This document shows positions 36,298-46,100 of a DNA stretch of 64,000 nucleotides, one piece after another (the stretch's first letter is position 1; every line of letters starts with the position of its first letter). Source of the stretch: Ancylomarina euxina (GTDB taxonomy: Bacteria > Bacteroidota > Bacteroidia > Bacteroidales > Marinifilaceae); contig NZ_QQWG01000017.1 in NCBI RefSeq assembly GCF_003863355.1, positions 1 through 64,000 on the forward strand, given 5' to 3'. Under the pieces are notes generated by a model. That model ran no database searches. It was given only the letters and a program-made list of their open reading frames with translations, and had not been told where the DNA came from. Made by a program: the position numbers and the translations under genes.

Positions 36298-37443
36298 ATG
36301 ACAACTATGAAGATTAATAATAAAATATTATTCATGTTCTTGGCTGTACTCACCCTTTTCACTTCTTGCGATAAGGATGATGAGCTGAACTATGAAAAAA
36401 GAGAGATAGTGGAATCTACAGATGAGATTGACCTATTTATGAAAGACCATTTTCTGGATAAATACAATTGCGCTATTCGTTGGAAATGGGACGATAAGTT
36501 TGTTGCTATTGATTATTACGTTTCTCCCCCAATGAGAGAAGTGGTGATTAAAACAGCTGAAATGGTAGAGGATTTTTGGGTGAACCCATTTATTGAGAGT
36601 TCAGAAGGAGGTAAAGCCTTTATCGAAAAGAATTTTCCTCCGGAAATCGTCTTTATTGGCTCTGAAATACTGAATCAAAATGGAACTGAAACTTTGGGAT
36701 TTGCTGAAGCTGGTGTTCGTATTACTTTAACGGAAGTGAATCAGTTTGACCTTAAGGACGAAAAATGGTTGAAAACTCAGTTACACACTATCCATCATGA
36801 GTTTACGCATATTGTGCATCAAACTTATAAATTACCTAATGGCTTTGAAAAAATTTCAGGATCATTCTATTCTGGAAACTCATGGACGACATTAGTCGAT
36901 TACCAAAAAAATGCAAAAGGTGAAGTTTTGCGTGATGAAGATGGTGAGCCAATTTTTGATCATTCACCTGCAATAAAAAGAGGAGTCACTACTGCTTATG
37001 GCACAACCAACGAGTTTGAGGATTTTGCGGAATTGGTTTCAAATTTCATTATTACTGATGCTGATGAGTTTAATGATACATACTTACCTGTATCTGATGC
37101 AGAGATTCAAGAAGCAGTACTGAAGGTTTATAATGAAATTATTGCAGCTACTACTGAAGAAGTTATAACCATTAAAATGGAAGCTTTTTATGCTGCATAT
37201 CTAGAGGGGAAATCTATTGAAGAATGTCAGGCTGCTGGCGACAAAGCGGTAAGCGAATATGCCATTAAAAAGAGTGTTGAAAAATCAGATGAATTGAGAG
37301 CTTTGAATTCTGGAAAGATTATCATTAAAGAGAAGTTGGAAATGACTAAAGCGTATTATCAAAATAACTTTGATGTTGATCTGGAGAACTTGAGAGATAT
37401 TGTTCAGGAAAGAATTGTTAACGCACAAAAAGGGGAGGAATAG
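36298..37443 (+). CDS. substrate-import-associated zinc metallohydrolase lipoprotein
   Basis: 381 residues, 2 bases after susD. Lipobox ends LFTSC at residue 24. The zinc motif HHEFTHIVH gives His167, Glu168 and His171, and a downstream EFEDFAELVSNF helix may provide the third acidic ligand. Matches the HExxH lipoprotein family that is encoded next to SusC/SusD genes (LP_HExxH_w_tonB type). It could trim peptides bound at the cell surface before import. Two nearby ATGs (36298 and 36307) are possible starts. Confidence 0.88.
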   Translation: MTTMKINNKILFMFLAVLTLFTSCDKDDELNYEKREIVESTDEIDLFMKDHFLDKYNCAIRWKWDDKFVAIDYYVSPPMREVVIKTAEMVEDFWVNPFIESSEGGKAFIEKNFPPEIVFIGSEILNQNGTETLGFAEAGVRITLTEVNQFDLKDEKWLKTQLHTIHHEFTHIVHQTYKLPNGFEKISGSFYSGNSWTTLVDYQKNAKGEVLRDEDGEPIFDHSPAIKRGVTTAYGTTNEFEDFAELVSNFIITDADEFNDTYLPVSDAEIQEAVLKVYNEIIAATTEEVITIKMEAFYAAYLEGKSIEECQAAGDKAVSEYAIKKSVEKSDELRALNSGKIIIKEKLEMTKAYYQNNFDVDLENLRDIVQERIVNAQKGEE

Positions 37444-37446
37444 GCT

Positions 37447-38919
37447 ATGAAAAATATATTTTCGTTTGTATTACTATCGTTAGTTATCACTTTTTCTGCA
37501 TGTACTGATGAGTTTGAGAATACTTTTGATAAGAGTTTAGAAGAACGAGTTGCAGAACTTAATACCAATCAAGTTGACATTTTAGCAGATGCTGAGTACG
37601 GTTGGATAGGTTACTATAGCTCTGTAGAGACGATGGGTGCCTGGCCAGTATTAATGAATTTCACCAAAGATGGTTGGGTGAAGATCAAAAATCAGATAGT
37701 TGAAATACCCGATGAATATGGTAAGTTATTTACTGTGATTCCAGGCTTATCAAACGAGTTGAGTTATAATGTGAATACAACACAAACAACAAATTTGGTT
37801 TTCGAATCAGGTTGTGTATTTAATGCCTGGCATGCTATAAAAGTGAACAAACCAACTGCCAATGGAGGTAGCGTTGCAGCTCCTCTAGGTGGAGGTGAGT
37901 TTCAATTTATCATTAAATCAGCTAAGCCAGATTGTGTCATTCTTGAGAGTTTGACAGACAAAGGTGAATTCAAAACCGAATTGATTTTGAGAAAAGCCAA
38001 GGAAGAGGATTGGTTTTTTGATCAAGATAAAACGGCTGAGATGAAGCGTGTTCTTACTGATGGTGCAACCTCTGATAAATATTTCAGAGCAATCTCTATT
38101 GAAGGAAAAGATTTTCAGGGACACTTAAGAGTTGATTCTGATTTTCGTATGGCCACTTTTGATTATCTGGATAAGGATGTGATCAAAAGTATTCCTCGTA
38201 GAATTGCCATTACCAATGATGGTTTTGTTTTAATGGATTCTTTGAGAATTGATGAGACAACTCAAGTTGCTAAATTTATTTACAATCAGGAAAATGATAC
38301 CTATACCTCAGAAGATAATGGTGTGAAAACAAAGATTGAATATTCTAATCGTCCAGGTATTATTTATTTCCCATTTGTTGATGAATGGGGAACAAAAAAT
38401 GGTGAGAATGTTGATTGTACAATGGATTATTCTGTTTGGAACTTATACAATGGTATTGTTTCTAATGATTTCTATAAGTTATGTAAGACTGTTGCTTTAT
38501 CTGATGGCTTAAGAAATATCGATTTCTACATGAATAATGAGAAGAATCCTAGTGGTTCTCCAACAACCATTACGCTCAAATACAATAAGTTGGTTTTACC
38601 TCCATTTGGATATAGAAATATAAACGTAGATATTCCAGTAGAAGTTATTAGAAAAGAAAAGACTAGTGTCACTTTTAAGCTTAAAGATGACTACAGAAAA
38701 GCTTTTGAAGCTGATATCGAGAATGTAGAATTGATAGATCCTGAAAGTGCCAGTGAGCTGATAGAAGTTTTGACTGATGAACAAGGCTTTTATTTACTTC
38801 CAGATATTTATCAATCAGGTTCGGGTGAACCTTATCAGGTTGTCTTATTAATTAGTGTTGCTAATCCTGAAATTAGATTTGTAACAGAATATTTAGAATT
38901 CCTAAAATCAACAAAATAA
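37447..38919 (+). CDS. DUF4302-family lipoprotein
   Basis: 490 residues, 3 bases after the metallohydrolase. Lipobox ends TFSAC. The N-terminus (ERVAELNTNQVDILADAEYGWIGYYSS) is the typical beginning of DUF4302, a domain found in SUS-like loci that contain the HExxH lipoprotein. The rest is beta-rich. Probably a surface component of the same uptake apparatus; its biochemical role is unknown. Confidence 0.85.
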   Translation: MKNIFSFVLLSLVITFSACTDEFENTFDKSLEERVAELNTNQVDILADAEYGWIGYYSSVETMGAWPVLMNFTKDGWVKIKNQIVEIPDEYGKLFTVIPGLSNELSYNVNTTQTTNLVFESGCVFNAWHAIKVNKPTANGGSVAAPLGGGEFQFIIKSAKPDCVILESLTDKGEFKTELILRKAKEEDWFFDQDKTAEMKRVLTDGATSDKYFRAISIEGKDFQGHLRVDSDFRMATFDYLDKDVIKSIPRRIAITNDGFVLMDSLRIDETTQVAKFIYNQENDTYTSEDNGVKTKIEYSNRPGIIYFPFVDEWGTKNGENVDCTMDYSVWNLYNGIVSNDFYKLCKTVALSDGLRNIDFYMNNEKNPSGSPTTITLKYNKLVLPPFGYRNINVDIPVEVIRKEKTSVTFKLKDDYRKAFEADIENVELIDPESASELIEVLTDEQGFYLLPDIYQSGSGEPYQVVLLISVANPEIRFVTEYLEFLKSTK

Positions 38920-38960
38920 GATAAATCCTCTCTTTTTTTTAATTGAGAATGACTTTATAC

Positions 38961-38999
38961 GGTATAGCTAAAACTGTGTGATGCAGCGATAGCTATACC
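38961..38999 (+). promoter_or_regulatory. inverted repeat ahead of the FISUMP gene
   Basis: A perfect 9-bp repeat GGTATAGCT / AGCTATACC with a 21-base spacer. It ends 28 bases before the ATG at 39028, the same distance as hairpin B to susC in both SUS loci. No T-run follows. Confidence 0.5.
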
Positions 39000-39027
39000 C
39001 AATTAACTAACCTAATAATTATAAAGA

Positions 39028-40689
39028 ATGAAAAACCTTTGGAAATTTTCCCTGATCGCTCTGGCGATATTAAGTATCGTATCTTGTGAGGACGATGATG
39101 CCAAAAACATGGAACCTACAATCCCTACAACATTGAGCCCAGCTAATGAGGCCGTGAATGTTGCAAAAACAATTACTTTAAATTGGAAGACTAGTGAGGA
39201 TCCTGAGAAAACAATGGTGAAGTATACTTTGTTTGTTGGAACAAAGGCTGAGTTGACTGATGAAGATATCAAAGCAAAAGATTTAGCTGAAACAGAATAT
39301 GAAATTACCTTAAATGGACATACCACTTATTTTTGGAAAGTTGTTGCTAGGGATGCTGAAGGATTAGCTGCAGAAAGTGCTGTCTTTTCTTTTACCACAG
39401 ACAATAGTGCACCAGCTAAATCTGTTGGATCTTTCCCTGCACATGAGGCTGCTGATGTTGCAAAAACAGTTGCATTTGCATGGACTGCAGCTACTGATGC
39501 AGATGGCGATGCCATTAAGTATGATTTATTCGTGGCTGAGACTAATGTTTTTGCTGATGCAGATAAAAAAGCAAGTGAAATTGCTGAGAATACTTTCGAA
39601 GTAGAGGCTTTAAAAGCTCATATGCAGTATTTCTGGAAAGTTGTTGCTAAGGATGCTCAAGGTGTAAGTGTTGTATCTGATGTGTATTCTTTTACAACTG
39701 TAAATGCATTGCCAACAAAATCTGAAATTACTGAGGTTGTTGAGACTTTAGAAAATGAAAAGATCAACCTTTTGGTGAAATGGACAGCTTCAACTGATGC
39801 TGATGAAGATGAAGTGAAGTATGATTTATATGTATCTGCTGATGATGTTTTTGAAGCTGCTGATATCGTGGCTGCTGATATAAGCGAAACTGAATATACG
39901 CTTGAAGATGCTTCTGGTTACACGAATTATAGTATTAAAGTTGTAAGTAAAGATGGTGTAGATGCTGTAAGTACTGAGACTAAAATGCACAAGACTCAAA
40001 TGATTGAAGGGGAAATTTATCTTGAAGAAGGTACATTTACGGATACACGTGATAATCACGAATACAAAACAGTGACGATTAATGGAACCACTTGGATGGC
40101 AGAAAATTTAGCTTACTTACCATACTTTGTTAATGATACTCAGGATGAGAAAAAGTGTTCTGTTTATGGTGCACCAATTGTTAAGCCTCAGATTGGTGGT
40201 GAAACTTGGACAATGCCTACTCTCGAAGAGGCTAAAGCTCACGAGAATTTTGCCAAATATGGTGTGATGTATTCTGCATATATGTTGGAAGATCTTGCTC
40301 CTGAAGGATGGCATGTTGCTACTGATGAAGAGTGGATGGAATTAGAATTGATCAGTGGTATGTCACAATCTGATGCTGATTATTATGGAACTTCGTATAA
40401 GGGAGAAACCCTTCATAAATTTTTGAGTACCGATGCAGGTTGGACGAATGCTACTGTTCCTACAAATGAATTGAAATTAAATATTAAACCAGGTGGTTAT
40501 AATAAAGTTTTGGAAGATGCAGGAGAAATGAAATATACTTATTTCTGGTCTAATTCATTTGTAACCAGTTGGTCAGGTTCTAAAGCATATTTAGCCAGAG
40601 CATTTTCAGGGACTAAATCAGGTATACAAAAAAATACAAAATCGAGTACATATAGAATGTACGTTCGTTTGGTAAAAGATAGTGATTAG
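39028..40689 (+). CDS. lipoprotein with three Fn3-like domains and a FISUMP domain
   Basis: 553 residues. Lipobox ends SIVSC followed by an acidic EDDDA stretch that suits surface export. Three repeats of about 95 residues (AVNVAKTITLNWKTSEDPE, AADVAKTVAFAWTAATDAD, KINLLVKWTASTDADED) look like fibronectin III modules. The last 200 residues match the Fibrobacter-major-paralogue (FISUMP) fold: KTVTINGTTWMAENLAY and APEGWHVATDEEWMELE. Last gene of locus 1; perhaps a surface binding protein for the same substrate. Confidence 0.88.
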   Translation: MKNLWKFSLIALAILSIVSCEDDDAKNMEPTIPTTLSPANEAVNVAKTITLNWKTSEDPEKTMVKYTLFVGTKAELTDEDIKAKDLAETEYEITLNGHTTYFWKVVARDAEGLAAESAVFSFTTDNSAPAKSVGSFPAHEAADVAKTVAFAWTAATDADGDAIKYDLFVAETNVFADADKKASEIAENTFEVEALKAHMQYFWKVVAKDAQGVSVVSDVYSFTTVNALPTKSEITEVVETLENEKINLLVKWTASTDADEDEVKYDLYVSADDVFEAADIVAADISETEYTLEDASGYTNYSIKVVSKDGVDAVSTETKMHKTQMIEGEIYLEEGTFTDTRDNHEYKTVTINGTTWMAENLAYLPYFVNDTQDEKKCSVYGAPIVKPQIGGETWTMPTLEEAKAHENFAKYGVMYSAYMLEDLAPEGWHVATDEEWMELELISGMSQSDADYYGTSYKGETLHKFLSTDAGWTNATVPTNELKLNIKPGGYNKVLEDAGEMKYTYFWSNSFVTSWSGSKAYLARAFSGTKSGIQKNTKSSTYRMYVRLVKDSD

Positions 40690-40790
40690 GTATGTTTTGA
40701 CTTTTGTTCTCCATTGATAAAATAATATCCTTTTGATTATCTCAAATCAGAATAAGGAGAACTGTTTTAAGTCTGTTTAGTTGTAAAGTA

Positions 40791-40822
40791 AAAATCCCAG
40801 TCTGTACAGGCTGGGATTTTTT
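40791..40822 (+). terminator. terminator closing SUS locus 1
   Basis: Stem AAAATCCCAG / CTGGGATTTT with a self-complementary loop and a T-run. Confidence 0.85.
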
Positions 40823-41134
40823 ATGCTTTAATACAGTCTAATAAAATGTGTTTTTTTTTATTGAATTAGTATAGGCATAATGTGCTATTGTGATCGGATC
40901 TTTTATATTAATCTCATTTTTATTTTATGAATTGTATTGAATTTTAGTAAAATCGTATTTCGCTGTACTATAGTTTATTCGTAGGTGTTGTCTGTTTGAT
41001 TAATCTTGAGTTTGGTTCTGTAATTGATCCACGTGAGGAGGAGCTGATTTGGACAGAAGAGAAAAAATACACTATTTTTAGGTCCAGAATTTTATATTCC
41101 GAAAACTAACCAAAGGCAAAAAAATAATAAACGG
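40823..41134. other. gap between SUS loci
   Basis: AT-rich, no gene recognised. It should contain the promoter of the second sigma gene, but I cannot assign boxes with confidence. Confidence 0.5.
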
Positions 41135-41695
41135 ATGCGCCCCAACTCCGATAAAACTATTTTAGTCGACTCTCAGGAAACATTGAGCTATAATGCTCTG
41201 TTTAATGAGATGTATGCTGGTTTGTGCTTGTTTGCCGAACGCTTTCTGATCGTTTCAGCCGATGGAGAAGATTTGGTACAGGAGGTCTTTGTGAAGCTAT
41301 GGGATAAGTTTGAAGATTTTGATGCTTTGAATGCTATAAAGGCTTACCTCTATCAATCCACCCGAAATGCTTGTCTGAACCAAATTCGTCATGAGAAAGT
41401 GAAGCGGAAATACGAGGCAGAACAAGTACATCAACTTGAATCAGAAACCTTTTTTCTTCAGCAAGTTGTCGAAGAAGAGGGACAGAGGTTGATTGCACAG
41501 TCTATTAGTGAATTGCCAGCACAGTGTCGAAAGATACTACTCCTTAGCATGAACGGTCTTAAAAATAATGAGATTGCTGATGATTTGGGCATTTCTGTCA
41601 ATTCTGTAAAGACTCAAAAGGCTATTGCCTATAAAAACCTCCGCTTAAAACTGCAAAATATCTTCGATATTATCATGTTGATCAGTGGCTTATAG
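41135..41695 (+). CDS. ECF RNA polymerase sigma factor (FecI-like), SUS locus 2
   Basis: 186 residues. Region 2 (LCLFAERFLIVSADGEDLVQEVFVKLW) and region 4 (CRKILLLSMNGLKNNEIADDLGISVNSVKTQKAIAYKNLR) are both intact. Clearly paralogous to the sigma at 28736 but diverged, in particular in region 4, so a distinct promoter specificity is likely. Followed by its FecR after 79 bases. Confidence 0.9.
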   Translation: MRPNSDKTILVDSQETLSYNALFNEMYAGLCLFAERFLIVSADGEDLVQEVFVKLWDKFEDFDALNAIKAYLYQSTRNACLNQIRHEKVKRKYEAEQVHQLESETFFLQQVVEEEGQRLIAQSISELPAQCRKILLLSMNGLKNNEIADDLGISVNSVKTQKAIAYKNLRLKLQNIFDIIMLISGL

Positions 41696-41774
41696 CTTTA
41701 TTGTTTTTTTTTTCGTATTTTCTTTTCACCCTATTTGTTAACCAGGGTGTTCTTATAAGACAAGAGGGAAAAAA

Positions 41775-42974
41775 ATGGAAGAAACAAAAAAACATATCAT
41801 ACTTGCCGAATTATTAGCTAAAGAAATTGCAAATAAGCTTACTGAGGATGAAAAGGAGCAGCTGAATCTCTTTTTATCCGATGAAAGTCAGGCACATCTG
41901 ATTGCATCAGCTCGAAAATCGATGGTCGATCAAGCGAAACTAAATCGCTATAAGGCATTCGATGTAGAAGCTGCCCGCCAAAAAATTGAATGGAAGATCA
42001 ACTTTCGTAAAAAGAATAGAAGAATTCGATTAATGAATTTTGTTCGTTATGCGGCTATTATAAGCTTACCAATTGCTCTGGCAGGCTGGTTGATTTATAC
42101 ATCGGTATTTGTGAATGGACCGCAAATCGCTCAGGCACCTATCGAAATTAAACCTGGAGGTTCTAAAGCCATGCTATATCTTTCTGATGGAAGAGCTGTT
42201 GATTTGGAGCGAAAGAATGAAAATCACATTAAAGAAACTGATGGCTCTCTTATTTTAAAAGACAGTACAGGTCTTAACTATACCATTCAGCCTTATGAGA
42301 TCAAGGAAGCCAAAATCCATGAAAATGTGGTGGTGACCCCTGCCGGAGGCGAGTATCAGCTTACCCTGTCGGATGGGACTAAGGTTTGGATGAATGCGCT
42401 TTCTGAGATTCGTTACCCTGTTAAGTTCTCTGGCAATACGCGTAAGGTAACCGTATCGGGAGAGGTACTTTTCGATGTTGCAAAAAATAAGGATAAGCCC
42501 TTTTATGTGAGTGTAGGTGATATGGATATCAGGGTATTGGGAACTCAGTTTAATGTGATGGCCTATCCTGATGAGGAAAATATTGAGACCACATTGATTG
42601 AAGGTGCGGTGCGTTTGATGGGACAAAACCTGGATGGCAGTCACAGCAGTGTTGATTTAACACCCGGGCATAAGGCTGATTTCAACCGGGCAACAAAGTC
42701 TGTTGACGTCAAGGCAGTGGATACCGACGTGTATACCTCATGGCGAGATGGAAAGTTTGTGTTTCAGAGCGAACCCTTAGATGATATTATGCGTAAAATG
42801 GAAAGGTGGTATAATGTAAAAGTATTTTTTGAAAATCAGGATCTGAAAGATCTTCGCTTTAGTGCCAGACTGAGCCGTTATGGCGATATAGAGGATATTC
42901 TATATAAAATGGAGCAAACAACCCGTGTGAAATTTATTATAAAGGATGATCATGTCATTATCAGGAGGAGATAA
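41775..42974 (+). CDS. FecR-family anti-sigma factor, SUS locus 2
   Basis: 399 residues. One membrane segment at about 92-110 (YAAIISLPIALAGWLIY), FecR core (DGTKVWMNALSEIRYPVKF, VLGTQFNVMAYPDEENIETTLIEG) and C-terminal DUF4974 (SWRDGKFVFQSEPLDDIMRKMERWYNV). Partner of the sigma at 41135 and the STN domain of the SusC at 43174. Confidence 0.92.
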   Translation: MEETKKHIILAELLAKEIANKLTEDEKEQLNLFLSDESQAHLIASARKSMVDQAKLNRYKAFDVEAARQKIEWKINFRKKNRRIRLMNFVRYAAIISLPIALAGWLIYTSVFVNGPQIAQAPIEIKPGGSKAMLYLSDGRAVDLERKNENHIKETDGSLILKDSTGLNYTIQPYEIKEAKIHENVVVTPAGGEYQLTLSDGTKVWMNALSEIRYPVKFSGNTRKVTVSGEVLFDVAKNKDKPFYVSVGDMDIRVLGTQFNVMAYPDEENIETTLIEGAVRLMGQNLDGSHSSVDLTPGHKADFNRATKSVDVKAVDTDVYTSWRDGKFVFQSEPLDDIMRKMERWYNVKVFFENQDLKDLRFSARLSRYGDIEDILYKMEQTTRVKFIIKDDHVIIRRR

Positions 42975-43088
42975 GATCAAAAATAGCTCATACTAATCTT
43001 GAGTATTATACATCTGGAACTATTAAATAACACTTTATTCATTTGGCTTTATAGCCATTTAATACTTTAAAAATAAACTAAAAAAAAA

Positions 43089-43145
43089 CAGGAAATGCGG
43101 CAACATTTCCTGCTGTAGTCAAATAAAGTATTCCAAAAGGAATAC
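43089..43145 (+). promoter_or_regulatory. two-hairpin leader of susC, locus 2
   Basis: Hairpin A: perfect 9-bp stem CAGGAAATG / CATTTCCTG with a 6-base loop (43089-43112). Hairpin B: perfect 7-bp stem GTATTCC / GGAATAC with an AAAA loop (43128-43145). The preferred ATG at 43174 follows 28 bases later. The distance between A and B is 15 bases, against 14 in locus 1. An in-frame ATG at 43147 is immediately next to B and is a poor start for that reason. Confidence 0.65.
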
Positions 43146-43173
43146 AATGTTTAATCTAACCGAAAACAAATTT

Positions 43174-46100
43174 ATGAAAAAACTCGCTACGAGTCAAGTT
43201 TTTCCCTTGGGGGAGAAGTTGAAACGAATGTTAAGAATTATGAAATTCACCTGGATTTTACTTTTAATTACAACACTTCAGTTGTCTGCAAGTGTTTATT
43301 CTCAGCAAACTAGCTTCAGTATTAGTTTTAAAGATGCCAGTTTGCAGAAGTTGATGGATGAAATAAAAAAGAATAGTGAATTTGATTTTATTTATTCTCA
43401 GGATGAAATTGAAGATGTAAAGATTAATGATGCCGATTTTAATGGTTCAGGAGTGGAAGAAATCCTGGAACGTTGTCTGGAAGGTACCAAGATCGATTAT
43501 AAAATTGAAGATCGTGTGATCATATTAATGCCGGCCAAACCCGCTCCGGTAAAATTTGAAAAGCAAGAAAATAAAAAGATACATGGTCGTGTGACTGATG
43601 AAGAAGGTGTTTCATTACCAGGGGTTTCTGTTGTGGTTAAAGGTACTGCAATAGGATCTGCAACTGATATTGATGGGCACTACGAATTAAGCCTACCTGC
43701 TGATTCGAAAACACTTGTGTTCTCATTTATTGGTATGACATCTCAAGAAGTTGCTTTCACAGGTCAAGCAACGATTGATGTTGTGTTGCAAGCTGATTCT
43801 GAGCAAATGGCTGAAGTGGTTGTTACGGGTTATCAAACCATTTCGAAGGAACGCGCTACAGGTTCTTATGATAAAATAGATAAGGTTCAGATGAGTAAGC
43901 CGACTTCAAATGTTGCCGAGCGACTTGTGGGTACAGTTGTAGGTCTTCATAAAAGACTTGGAACACAATATGAAGATGAAGGAGGTCTGCAAATTCGTGG
44001 ACAAACCAGTTTAGGAGCAGGTTCTAATCCATTAATTGTTGTAGATGGTTTTGCTATTGAGGGTGATTTAGAGTCAATCAATCCTAACGATATTGAGAGT
44101 GTTACGGTATTGAAAGATGCTGCGGCCTCTTCTATTTGGGGAGCACGCTCGGCCAATGGTGTGATTGTGATTACTACCAAAAAGGCCAAAAATGGAGAGG
44201 TCAAAGTTGAAGTCTCTTCATGGGTTAAATTTGAGAAAAAGTTCGATCTGGATTATGCGAATCCTGTAGCCTCTAGCTCTGATGTTGTTGATTACGAAGT
44301 GATGGGATTTAATACCAATTTTTTTGGTGGTTACTCAAGACCTCTCGAAAATGATTTCTACGGAGTCATGGATGATTATAATACCAATCAGTATTATTCA
44401 TCTGCAGTAGTTGCAATGAATGAACATCGTTTAGGTTTCCTTTCCGAAGCAGATAAAAATGCGACTTTGGCTAAGCTGAGAACATTGAACAACCAAAAGC
44501 AAATAAAGGATCATTTATTAGCCTCTCCTTTTAATCAGCAGCATAATGTTATTATTTCTGGCGGATCAGAGAAAATTTCAAATACCCTTTCGCTTTTGTT
44601 CGAAAATGGGAACGATTATTTTAAAGGAAACGACAGTAAGAAGTACAATATTAATTACCGGAATTCTGTGAAATTAGCAAATTGGGTTGATTTCAATTTT
44701 TCTGGAAGCTTTCAATATAATAGCGCCAATAATAATGGTGTTAGTTTGGGCGATATTCAGGCGATGTCTCCCTACGATATGTTGTTAAATGCAGATGGTG
44801 CTTATGCTGATGTTCAACATGGCTTGTATATGCCATTAATCGAACGTTTTGTGAAGGGGACGGGTTCTGAATTTCCTTATTCGAATTGGGGATATAACCC
44901 TATTCAGGAAATGAAAAGCAGAGATAGAAATAAAAAAAATATCAACTCTCGTATTCAAGCGGGTTTGAGATTTAAAATTATCGAAGGCTTAACATTGGAT
45001 ACGAAGTTTCAATATGAACTTTTTAAGAAGGATACGAAAGATGAATATTCCGAAGACTCTTACGAGGTGAGATATAATGTGAACAAGGGTACCGCCTGGA
45101 ATATTGGAGATCCGAACAGTGTAGATCCGAACTTTCCCAAAGGTGGAATTCTTGATGGGAGCAGTTCAGAAACACGTGCTTACAATGTGAGAAATCAACT
45201 GAGTTTTGACAAGACCTTAGGTAAGCATGCCATAAATATGATTGCTGGTACTGAGGTTTCTGAAAGAGTGAATGAAGGGAATACTATCGGAAGAAAATAT
45301 GGTTATAATCCCGAGAGATTAACATTTGAACCATGGCCTCATGGATCTTCTGATCCTATGAACCCACTGCCAGACATGTTGGGGTTTGCATGGGGAACAC
45401 AGCCTTACACAGCTGACGCGATGAAGTATGAAGTAGATAAGTATTTTTCAATGTACGGGAATTTAGCTTACACTTACAACGATAAATATACCTTATCGGG
45501 AAGTTACAGAACAGATGCTTCCAATCTCATTTCATCAGATCCAAAATCCCGTTATTCTCCCTTTTGGTCAGTAGGTGCAGGTTGGCAAATCACCAAGGAA
45601 GATTTTATGACCGATCTTGATTTTGTTGATCGATTGAATCTTCGTGTGACTTATGGTTTTAATGGAAATGTTGATAAATCAACTTCAGTGGATCCTTTAA
45701 TATCGTATTGGTATTACAATACTAATACAGCAACAGGTGGTGGTATTGTTTCAAACTATGGAAACCCATCATTGGGTTGGGAGAAAACAGGAACTTTTGA
45801 TTTAGGTCTTGATTTCAGCCTTTTTAAAGGGAAATTATTTGGTAAGCTTGATTTCTACAATAAGAAAGGTGAAGATCTTATTTCAGAAGTGTCTATTCCT
45901 GCTGTTAATGGAACTGATTCACAGGCAATCAATGCGGTTGAAATGTACAATAGAGGTGTTGAGATTAGTGTTGGAACAAAACTGCCTATTCAAGGCAATG
46001 ATATTGTATGGACAGGAAACTTAAACTTTGCATACAATAAGAATAGAATTACCAGTCTTTATAAGGATGATGCAACTTTAAATTACCGTATGTACGGGAA

